This document shows positions 8,257 to 14,844 of a stretch of 35,720 nt of DNA, one piece after another. Made by a program: the position numbers and the translations under genes. The stretch is from a virus. The stretch spans positions 1-35,720 of the IMG/VR virus record IMGVR_UViG_3300048837_001136. One strand, given 5' to 3'. Under the pieces are notes generated by a model, which saw only the letters and a list, made by a program, of their open reading frames with translations, was not told the origin of the DNA and did no database searches. Within the stretch, counting starts at the first letter, position 1; every line of letters starts with the position of its first letter.

Positions 8257-8900
8257 ATAAAATCCTTAATGGCTGCATAGCTTTTAATCGGAAAACATTT
8301 AAGAGCAGTATCCGAGTTGAAATTTATAACTTCAATATTTAATCTGGACATCTGTTTTGCTAAACTTTCCATGCAAGGAATAAACAAATCCGAATATACA
8401 GAGTCTGGGACGGCTAATTGATTTCTGTTGTGGTAGTGAGTTTTTTTATTTAAAGATCTCTTCATATCAAATCCTAACAAGTAAATAGATTTGGCTTTAA
8501 AGTTTGCACACAGGCTAAGAGCTATAGCACCTGAATTATTTCCCGAAACATTCAATTGATGAGAAAAATCTAAATCAAAATCAGAAACTTTATTTAAAAA
8601 GTAAGCACCGCAAAATCCTTTATAATTTTTTTCTATTAAGTTTAAACAATTTTTTCTTGGATAAAATTTAAGATCAGAAGAAAACTTTTCGATGCCATTA
8701 TGAAAATTATTTGCAAAACTTTCATCAGACCAAATTAAAATATCCGCAAATGGTACATCTAAAAAAGATGAATTTAGTACTATTATAGTATTACCTTGCA
8801 GTATCGAGAAATCAAAGTTTTTCAACGACGCGCCGCCGCCTATTATAAATACCTTTTTTCCTGCCAGCTTATCTGAAAGACGTTGAATTATTTTTTGCAT
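8253..8900 (-). CDS. DUF115/GT42-like glycan enzyme, copy 1
   Basis: This is a 215-residue paralogue of the next gene. It has VFIIGGGASLKNFDF (17-31), TIIVLNSSF, VSGNNSGAIALSLCANF and SIYLLGFDMKRS. The glycine-rich P-loop-like turn and the LLGFD strand match the DUF115/CST-like superfamily. The gene is the first of a minus-strand group that runs through the glycosyltransferase fusion and the two tail genes. The only upstream AAGGA lies 15 nt before the ATG, so the ribosome site is weak. Tandem duplication followed by divergence is the simplest reading of the pair. Confidence 0.55.
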   Translation of the reverse strand: MQKIIQRLSDKLAGKKVFIIGGGASLKNFDFSILQGNTIIVLNSSFLDVPFADILIWSDESFANNFHNGIEKFSSDLKFYPRKNCLNLIEKNYKGFCGAYFLNKVSDFDLDFSHQLNVSGNNSGAIALSLCANFKAKSIYLLGFDMKRSLNKKTHYHNRNQLAVPDSVYSDLFIPCMESLAKQMSRLNIEVINFNSDTALKCFPIKSYAAIKDFI

Positions 8901-8924
8901 TATGATAACATATATTCCTTACGA

Positions 8925-8932
8925 TATTTATT
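8925..8932 (-). promoter_or_regulatory. Possible late promoter (AATAAATA)
   Basis: AATAAATA on the minus strand is in the 39-bp divergent gap, and its inferred start site is about 18 nt before the first DUF115-like gene. It is in a suitable place but is a low-complexity octamer. Confidence 0.35.
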
Positions 8933-8939
8933 ACTAAAA

Positions 8940-9458
8940 ATGATACCTGAACAAATTAAACTAGAATGCAGTGATTTCTTGAAAAATAAGCCGGACGGGC
9001 TCTTATGTAAACCATTACATAAGAATAAATCGTCTATAATTAAGGTTAAGATTAGACATAAGAAGATAAAAGAAGAATACCAAGAAGAGTTCAATAATGT
9101 ATTCTCTTCCGAATACCAAAAACTTCTACAGAGGTGTCTCATTGCGTATACAAATAATAAAAATTTAACTTATCTTAATGAATCGCATGAACTATATTAC
9201 GTTTTCCCTATAAACGGGTATAAATTTATCTATAACCCTATTATAGATTATTCTTTAGAGCAATACAATGATTTATTAGATCAATTGGCTGATATGGGAT
9301 CATCTAGACGAGATATATTCTATAACACAATCAAACTCTCATATAAATCGGAGGATTTGGCTGAGGCGTTCTCTAAAAGTTCGGAAATCATATTTTATAA
9401 TATACCGTATTATTATGCTGTCAAAAAATCTCTTTTTGATCTTGATAGCCAACTGTAA
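8940..9458 (+). CDS. Phage protein of unknown function
   Basis: The protein has 172 residues, taking ATG at 8940; an in-frame ATG at 8883 would overlap the divergent gene. There is no clear ribosome site. The protein is charged and mixed alpha/beta: a Lys-rich early segment (KVKIRHKKIKEEYQEEF), then ELYYVFPINGYKFIYNP, then a long helix with YNDLLDQLADMGSSRRDIF. No family is recognised. A perfect 10-bp hairpin with an ACCA loop (9001-9024) lies 60 nt into the gene. It precedes the reductase operon by 89 bp. Confidence 0.5.
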   Translation: MIPEQIKLECSDFLKNKPDGLLCKPLHKNKSSIIKVKIRHKKIKEEYQEEFNNVFSSEYQKLLQRCLIAYTNNKNLTYLNESHELYYVFPINGYKFIYNPIIDYSLEQYNDLLDQLADMGSSRRDIFYNTIKLSYKSEDLAEAFSKSSEIIFYNIPYYYAVKKSLFDLDSQL

Positions 9459-9485
9459 AATAAGTGTTTAAAAATTCTAGATTTT

Positions 9486-9513
9486 TTGAAAAAGCACATA
9501 TTAAAAGTAAATA
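9486..9513 (+). promoter_or_regulatory. Possible sigma70-like promoter for the reductase operon
   Basis: TTGAAA (9486-9491) and TAAATA (9508-9513) are spaced by 16 bp in the gap before nrdA. The ribosome site GAGG is just before the ATG at 9548. The -10 is imperfect, so this is tentative. Confidence 0.35.
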
Positions 9514-9547
9514 AAAATTACCCAAAATAGACTTAGAAGAGGAAAAA

Positions 9548-11182
9548 ATGACTAAAGATTTAAACGGACTTTTTGTTACAAAGCGGAATGGAAGCAAAGA
9601 ACTTTTTGATTTGGAAAAAATCCATACCATAGTAGAAAGAGCATGCATGGGAATTACTGGAGTATCTGTTTCCGATATTGAAATGAAAACACATTTAAAT
9701 TTCTATCAAAACATTTCTACAGCAGAGATAACAGAGGCATTGGTCAAATCATCCGCAGATTTGATCTCTGAAACATCGCCTAATTATCAGTATGTTGCGG
9801 CAAATTTACTTAATTATAATTTAAGAAAGGATGTATGGGGAAGCTCAGAACCTATTCACATTTATGATCATGTAGTTAAAATGGTGGAATTGGGATTCTA
9901 TACGCAAGAATTATTAGAAGCCTATTCAAAGGATGATTGGAATGTATTAAATCACTACATCGACCATGATAGGGACTTTAAATTCGCATATGTTGGCTTA
10001 CGTGAATATATTGACAAATATTGTGTTAGAGACAGATCTCTTAAAGATATTAAACCGCTTGAAACTCCACAAATAACTTATATGCTAATTGCTGCGACAA
10101 CATGCATGCAAGAAAAAAATATGAAGAAAATCAAGAGCTTGTATAATGATTTCTCTCAGTGGAACATTAGTCTACCTACTCCGATTATGGCAGGCTTGCG
10201 AACACCCACAAAGCAGTTTTCCAGTTGCACCGTTATATCTGTTGGTGACTCCCTTGATTCTTTAATTGCCGGATCTGGCGCGATTGTTAAATATGTTGCT
10301 AAAAAGGCTGGAATAGGATTAGATGCAACACGAATACGCGCCGAAGGATCGCCAGTAGGAAAGGAAAAGGGTATTAAGCATACCGGAGTTGTGCCATTTT
10401 TACGCATGTATGAAGGCGCGCTTAAATCTTGTTCACAGGGCGGCGTCCGTGGCGGATCAATGACCGTTCATTTACTTTTATGGCATAAAGAAATAGAAGA
10501 TCTTTTAGTCTTGAAAAATAATAAAGGAACTCCCGACTCCAGAGTGCGAAAGATGGATTATAGTATAGAAATCAATAATTATCTATACAATAGATTCATA
10601 CAAAAAAAGCCAATAACATTATTTTCTCCAAATCAAGTACCGGACTTATACGATGCTTTTTATTCGGATTCCGATAAGTTCGCCGAATTATATGAAAAAT
10701 ATGAGAAGGATGATTCCTTATTTAAGAAAACTGTAGACTCGGTACAATTGTTTACCGCACTTATGACAGAAAGAAAAGAAACTGGCCGCATTTATATTTT
10801 TAATACGGAAAATGCCAATAAATTCAAGCCATTTAAAGTTCCAGTAACAACTAGTAATTTATGCTTGGATGGGCAAACTATAGTTACTGTAACTATAGAT
10901 AACTCTAGTCCAGTAGACATAACTATGGAGGAAGTTAATGATTTATTTAATCATGGCAAGCAACTTTCAGTATTATCGAAAAACATACATACTGGAGAAA
11001 TAGTATTTTCTTCAATTCAAAATTCAGCACTTACAAATCCTAGTGCTGATGTTATAAAAATAACTGATGAAAAGTCTGGTAAAAGTATTATTTGCACACC
11101 AGAACATAAAGTGTTCACCGTAAATAGAGGATATGTGGAAGCTGCAAAATTAATGCAAGACGATATTTTGGATATACAATGA
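9548..11182 (+). CDS. nrdA: Ribonucleotide reductase large subunit, N-terminal part fused to N-intein
   Basis: This 544-residue gene product is the first half of a class Ia large subunit. Residues 1-438 are NrdA: ATP-cone start (VTKRNGSKELFDLEKIHTIV, about 10-29), SLPTPIMAGLRTPTKQFSSC (208-227) with the redox Cys, substrate-binding loops GGVRGGSMTVHL, and the end VPVTTSNL. At residue 439 the sequence switches to an intein: CLDGQTIVTVTID (block A) and ITDEKSGKSIICTPEHKVFT with the block B T-x-x-H, then it stops after DDILDIQ. Asn437 and the following cysteine match the E. coli active-site N437-L-C439 in position. The half has no catalytic cysteine of its own unless spliced to the product of 11962-13077. 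Ribosome site: AGAAGAGGAAAAA. The pair is the reductase of this phage, making dNDPs. Confidence 0.95.
   Translation: MTKDLNGLFVTKRNGSKELFDLEKIHTIVERACMGITGVSVSDIEMKTHLNFYQNISTAEITEALVKSSADLISETSPNYQYVAANLLNYNLRKDVWGSSEPIHIYDHVVKMVELGFYTQELLEAYSKDDWNVLNHYIDHDRDFKFAYVGLREYIDKYCVRDRSLKDIKPLETPQITYMLIAATTCMQEKNMKKIKSLYNDFSQWNISLPTPIMAGLRTPTKQFSSCTVISVGDSLDSLIAGSGAIVKYVAKKAGIGLDATRIRAEGSPVGKEKGIKHTGVVPFLRMYEGALKSCSQGGVRGGSMTVHLLLWHKEIEDLLVLKNNKGTPDSRVRKMDYSIEINNYLYNRFIQKKPITLFSPNQVPDLYDAFYSDSDKFAELYEKYEKDDSLFKKTVDSVQLFTALMTERKETGRIYIFNTENANKFKPFKVPVTTSNLCLDGQTIVTVTIDNSSPVDITMEEVNDLFNHGKQLSVLSKNIHTGEIVFSSIQNSALTNPSADVIKITDEKSGKSIICTPEHKVFTVNRGYVEAAKLMQDDILDIQ
10862..11179 (+). mobile_element. Split intein, N-terminal half (106 residues)
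   Basis: It starts with Cys (codon 10862-10864) directly after SNL of NrdA and runs to the stop. Block A is CLDGQTIVTV and block B contains CTPEHKVFTVNRGYV with the Thr and His expected of a self-splicing intein. The sequence is similar, as I remember it, to the metagenomic split intein NrdA-2. It contains a 21-bp near-perfect palindrome at 10878-10898. Confidence 0.93.
10878..10898. repeat. 21-bp palindrome in the N-intein coding sequence
   Basis: CTATAGTTAC, a central T, then the exact reverse complement. As RNA it would form a 9-bp stem with a 3-nt loop. It starts 16 nt after the splice junction codon. Confidence 0.85.
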
Positions 11183-11183
11183 A

Positions 11184-11969
11184 ATGTTGGTAAAAAAATT
11201 TCATTATAATAAATATAGAAATAATTTGAGAAATTTTTCTATGGACAAAATCTATAAAGTTTATAAAATAACTAACAATATAAACAAAAATGTATATTTT
11301 GGTTATACATCCAAGTCCGTTATAGAAAGGTTTAAAAAACATGCACTAAATGCTGCACATGGAATTGATTCGTATCTATACAGAGCTATAAGAAAACATG
11401 GCATAACTAATTTTTCATGTATTCAGCTAAAGTCATTCACCAACAAGAAAGAAGCATTAGAATGTGAGAAAAAACTTATAATGGAATATTCCGATACTAA
11501 TACTTTATATAATATATCTTCAGGTGGTACTGGAGGGTTTGTAGTTCCAAAAGACAAAATGAATAAGTGGAAAGAGAGTATCAAGGTTAGAACACAACAT
11601 TCGGATAATCCAAATTTTTCCGGGTTCTCAGATCAAGAACTAGTAGACATAGCATGCGAATATTTTAAATCTATTGGATACATCGCAGGTAGCAAAGTAT
11701 GGGCAAGATTTGCTAAAGAGAATGGATACCCGCAAACTTTCTCTAAAAATCGTTTTGGTGGAAAGTATGATAATTTCGCAAAACGAGTTCAAGAAAAAAC
11801 TAATCTAACATACGCCAAACATCGAAAAAGTGAAGACCATAAACAAAAGCTCAGAGAATGCAGTAAATCAAAGGCATGGGTCACCGATGGTAGTATTAGC
11901 AAATATATAAACAAAAATGAATTAGATTTATACATTAAAAAAGGATTTAGAAGAGGCAGACATGCTTAA
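11184..11969 (+). CDS. GIY-YIG homing endonuclease between the intein halves
   Basis: The protein has 261 residues from this ATG. The ATG at 11241 (242 residues) fits the domain border better and may be the real start. The N-terminal domain has YKVYKITN, VYFGYTSKSVIERFKKH and a conserved Glu in KKEALECEKKLIMEY: the GIY-YIG nuclease core, with the first motif degenerate (KVY). The C-terminal part carries DNA-binding modules, ending in KAWVTDGSISKYINKNELDL and GFRRGR, a typical phage homing-endonuclease tail. It starts 1 nt after the stop of the N-intein and overlaps the C-intein gene by 8 nt. The ribosome site is weak compared with its neighbours, as is common for homing endonucleases. It presumably cuts intein-free nrdA and spreads the whole insert. 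Confidence 0.88.
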   Translation: MLVKKFHYNKYRNNLRNFSMDKIYKVYKITNNINKNVYFGYTSKSVIERFKKHALNAAHGIDSYLYRAIRKHGITNFSCIQLKSFTNKKEALECEKKLIMEYSDTNTLYNISSGGTGGFVVPKDKMNKWKESIKVRTQHSDNPNFSGFSDQELVDIACEYFKSIGYIAGSKVWARFAKENGYPQTFSKNRFGGKYDNFAKRVQEKTNLTYAKHRKSEDHKQKLRECSKSKAWVTDGSISKYINKNELDLYIKKGFRRGRHA

Positions 11970-12060
11970 AATAGAAAAAATTACAAATAAACATGAAGTA
12001 TATGATATAACCGTTAGCATAACAAATAATTTTTATGCTAACGGAATTCTAGTGCATAAT
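11962..12060 (+). mobile_element. Split intein, C-terminal half (33 residues)
   Basis: Residues 1-33 of the second nrdA gene form blocks F and G: VYDITVSITNNFYANGILVH then Asn33. The next residue, Cys34, begins the C-extein (CQEILLP). Penultimate His and terminal Asn are present, so trans-splicing chemistry looks intact. A perfect 12-bp inverted repeat (12011-12044) lies inside it. Confidence 0.93.
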
Positions 12061-13077
12061 TGCCAAGAAATCCTCTTGCCAACCACGCCACTTATGAGTC
12101 TTGAAGATGACCAAAATTTAATTTCTTTATGTACATTACTTGCAATCAATTTAGGTAATATAAGAAATTTTGATGAGCTTGAATCTCAATGCAAAAATGC
12201 AGTTCTCGCTCTAGATAATTTATTAGATTATCAAGACTATATGGTTCCTGCAGCAAAAACTGCAACTGCATTATATAGGCCATTAGGGATAGGTGTTATA
12301 AATCTTGCATACTATCTTGCCAAAAACGGAGTGGATTATCAATCTCCAGAAGGTTGGAAATTGATTGATGAAACAATGGAAGCAATTAATTATTATTGTA
12401 TCAAAGCCTCCATTGAACTTGCTGCAGAAAGAGGACCATGTGCTGGATATAAAAATACTAAATGGGCACAAGGTCTTTTACCTATCGATTACTATAAACC
12501 AACGATTGATGAAATAGTAAAATTTAACCCTAAGCAAAACTGGGAATGGTTGCGAGAGATGCTAAAAATTCATGGCATAAGAAATGCTACTTTAACAGCT
12601 TTCATGCCAGCAGAATCCAGTGCAAAAATTTCTAACGCAACAAGCGGAGTAGACCCTATCCGCGCTCTTGTTACTATTAAGAAAAATAAAACTAGTATAA
12701 CAAAACAGGTTGTTCCGGAAATTAACAGATTAAAAAATAAATTTGATCAACTTTGGGAAATGCAGTCCATGGACGGGATGATTAAATCTATGGCAATAAT
12801 TAATAGATTGTGCTCTCAATCTATATCTACCAACTTAAGCTATAATCCAGCACATTATCCTAATGGGGAAATTCCTCAATCGGTAATGATTAAAGATTTA
12901 CTTAAAGCGAACTACTATGGCCTACCAACTTTATATTATCACAATACACGTGACGGTAGAGAAGACGCGATAGTAGAAGATGCCCCAAATACTCAACCAA
13001 CTAATGAAAGTGTTGCAGAAAACTCACAACCAGAGTATAATGTAGAAGAAGATACATGTTCTTCTTGTACTATATAG
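11962..13077 (+). CDS. nrdA: Ribonucleotide reductase large subunit, C-terminal part fused to C-intein
   Basis: This 371-residue product has a 33-residue C-intein followed by the C-terminal 338 residues of NrdA. After splicing the junction reads SNL-CQEILLPTTP, restoring the catalytic Asn-x-Cys-x-Glu; the first C-extein residue is therefore also the thiyl-radical cysteine. Downstream are ATLTAFMPAESSAKISNATS (the phosphate-binding region) and a C-terminal redox pair in EEDTCSSCTI (C366, C369) for reduction by thioredoxin or glutaredoxin. Spliced NrdA would be 776 residues, against 761 in E. coli. It has a strong ribosome site (AGAAGAGG), so it is translated independently. Its start lies inside the end of the endonuclease gene. 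Confidence 0.95.
   Translation: MLKIEKITNKHEVYDITVSITNNFYANGILVHNCQEILLPTTPLMSLEDDQNLISLCTLLAINLGNIRNFDELESQCKNAVLALDNLLDYQDYMVPAAKTATALYRPLGIGVINLAYYLAKNGVDYQSPEGWKLIDETMEAINYYCIKASIELAAERGPCAGYKNTKWAQGLLPIDYYKPTIDEIVKFNPKQNWEWLREMLKIHGIRNATLTAFMPAESSAKISNATSGVDPIRALVTIKKNKTSITKQVVPEINRLKNKFDQLWEMQSMDGMIKSMAIINRLCSQSISTNLSYNPAHYPNGEIPQSVMIKDLLKANYYGLPTLYYHNTRDGREDAIVEDAPNTQPTNESVAENSQPEYNVEEDTCSSCTI
12011..12044. repeat. 12-bp perfect inverted repeat in the C-intein
   Basis: CCGTTAGCATAA at 12011-12022 pairs with 12033-12044 across a 10-nt loop. It is wholly coding (residues 17-28 of the gene product). No T-run follows, so it is not a normal terminator. Confidence 0.85.
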
Positions 13078-13085
13078 GATAAAAT

Positions 13086-13748
13086 ATGAGATTGGTGGCT
13101 ATTTCTGACACTCATTTTAATATGAGCGAAGAGCAAATTAAAGAATTAATTCCGGATGGGGATGTCTTAGTTCATGCGGGAGATCTTATGTATGAAGGCA
13201 CTCCCATGGAATGGAAAGAGCGTCTAGATTTTTTAGGATCTTTGCCCCATAAAATAAAAATTTATGTTCCCGGTAACCATGACTATCATCCGGCAGTGTA
13301 TACTGGACCAGCAGTAGAAAATCTTTTACATAGAGGAATTAAGCCTTTGTTTGGTGCAAAATATACTACAACCTTACCTAATGGAATGAAAATTTTAGGA
13401 TTGCCATTTGTGACGAATCTTGTCGGATGGGCATTTAATTCCAGCGAGCATCTTTTGGAAGAATTCTTATTCAATAAGTATTATCATAATCATGTGGATA
13501 TAATTGTATCACATAGCCCTCCTCACGGAATATTAGATAAACTAAATGATGGTAAAAACACTTCGGTTGGCATACATGCGTATACTGATTTCTTCCATAA
13601 GAAAGTAATTAAACCTAAGCACTGGATATGCGGACATATACACGAAAGCTATGGGACTGCTGAAATGGATGGATGCAAGTTTTACAATGTAGCTATGTGC
13701 AATGAAGATTACTTACAGACTAACAAAGGAATGGTAATAGATATATGA
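13086..13748 (+). CDS. Metallophosphoesterase (calcineurin-like)
   Basis: The protein has 220 residues. Metal ligands follow the family order: D8 and H10 (AISDTHFN), D33 (HAGDL), N64-H65 (PGNHDYH), H143 (SHSPPHG), and H184 and H186 (CGHIHES). It is close in size and motif spacing to the small MJ0936/UPF0046-like phosphoesterases. The substrate is unknown; nucleotide or nucleic-acid phosphate ends are plausible. It lies between the nrdA C-half and nrdB, has an AGGAT ribosome site, and overlaps nrdB by 4 nt, so it is expressed with the reductase. A second phosphoesterase is at 26173. Confidence 0.88.
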   Translation: MRLVAISDTHFNMSEEQIKELIPDGDVLVHAGDLMYEGTPMEWKERLDFLGSLPHKIKIYVPGNHDYHPAVYTGPAVENLLHRGIKPLFGAKYTTTLPNGMKILGLPFVTNLVGWAFNSSEHLLEEFLFNKYYHNHVDIIVSHSPPHGILDKLNDGKNTSVGIHAYTDFFHKKVIKPKHWICGHIHESYGTAEMDGCKFYNVAMCNEDYLQTNKGMVIDI

Positions 13749-14842
13749 CAAATGAAACAGTTTTTAATACAGTACCAAATACTAAGCAAAATAGATTTAT
13801 GTTTTTTGGCGAAAAACCAAATTTGGCTCGCTATGATGAATTAGTGCATCCAGTATTCGATAAACTGACTGCTAAGCAAAAATCTTTTTTTTGGCAACCA
13901 GAAGAAATTGATTTAAACAAAGATATAAAAGATTTTAAAATTTTATCAGATGCACAAAAATCAATTTTTATCAACACGATAAGCTATCAAATAGTGCTTG
14001 ATACAATACAAGCAAGGAGTCCAGCACTGGCATTACTCCCATTTTGCACACTTCCAGAACTTGAAGCCTGTATAGAATGGTGGTGCGCAATGGAACAAAT
14101 GCATAACCATGCATATTCATATACGCTAAGAAACCTATTTCCGACGCCCGCTGTAATTTTTGATGGGGTAGTAGTGAATGATAGAATCAAAGAACGTGCA
14201 GAAAGAACCGTAAAGTATTATGATAAATTTATTAATTTGGGAAATAAGTATAGAGTTGATGAAAAATCCGTCGATATGACAGAGCTTAAGCGGGCTCTAA
14301 TTATGTGCGTTGCTTCAATTAATGCACTTGAAGGCTTAAGTTTTTATGCCTCATTTGCTTGCACATTTGCCTTTGCGGAACAGGGATTGATGGAAGGAAA
14401 CGCTAAAGAAATCTCATTAATTGCTAGAGACGAAGCGTTGCATCTGGCTATAACTCAAAATATTTTGAAGAAATGGTCGTCCGGTTCCGATGATCCTGAA
14501 ATGGCTAAACTTTATGTGGAGTGCTTGCCTGAAATCGAACAACTATATTTAAATATTGTAAAACAAGAAAAGGAATGGTGTGAATATTTGTTTAAAGACG
14601 GCTCAATGATTGGATTGAATACTAAGATTTTATCCGAGTATGTAGAATATATGGCTGGTAAAAGAATGAAAAACTTAGGTATTAAGACATCTTTTACTAC
14701 AAAGAATCCTATTCCTTGGGTTGACAAATACTTAAATAGTAGTGATGTTCAGGATGCTCCGCAAGAAGTCGATCTTTCTTCTTATATAATAGGAGGAGTT
14801 AAAAATGATTTAAATGATACAGACTTTAGTAATTTTTTATAA
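13745..14842 (+). CDS. nrdB: Ribonucleotide reductase small subunit (class Ia)
   Basis: The protein has 365 residues. It houses the di-iron-tyrosyl radical that drives NrdA. Iron ligands and radical site are all present: D86 (LDTIQARSP), E117 and H120 (MEQMHNHAY), Tyr124 at the radical position, E196 (ALEGLSFY), and E230 and H233 (ARDEALHLAITQ). The C-terminal tail NDTDFSNFL is the acidic peptide that docks on NrdA. It is not interrupted. A large homing endonuclease gene follows after 2 nt. Co-transcribed with nrdA and the phosphoesterase. Confidence 0.97.
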   Translation: MTNETVFNTVPNTKQNRFMFFGEKPNLARYDELVHPVFDKLTAKQKSFFWQPEEIDLNKDIKDFKILSDAQKSIFINTISYQIVLDTIQARSPALALLPFCTLPELEACIEWWCAMEQMHNHAYSYTLRNLFPTPAVIFDGVVVNDRIKERAERTVKYYDKFINLGNKYRVDEKSVDMTELKRALIMCVASINALEGLSFYASFACTFAFAEQGLMEGNAKEISLIARDEALHLAITQNILKKWSSGSDDPEMAKLYVECLPEIEQLYLNIVKQEKEWCEYLFKDGSMIGLNTKILSEYVEYMAGKRMKNLGIKTSFTTKNPIPWVDKYLNSSDVQDAPQEVDLSSYIIGGVKNDLNDTDFSNFL

Positions 14843-14844
14843 CA

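Noticed and set aside
11160-11190. Frameshift or sequencing error splitting nrdA
   Set aside because: The break is flanked by intact intein blocks A/B and F/G with all splice residues, and an intact endonuclease gene fills the gap; a simple frameshift would not give this.
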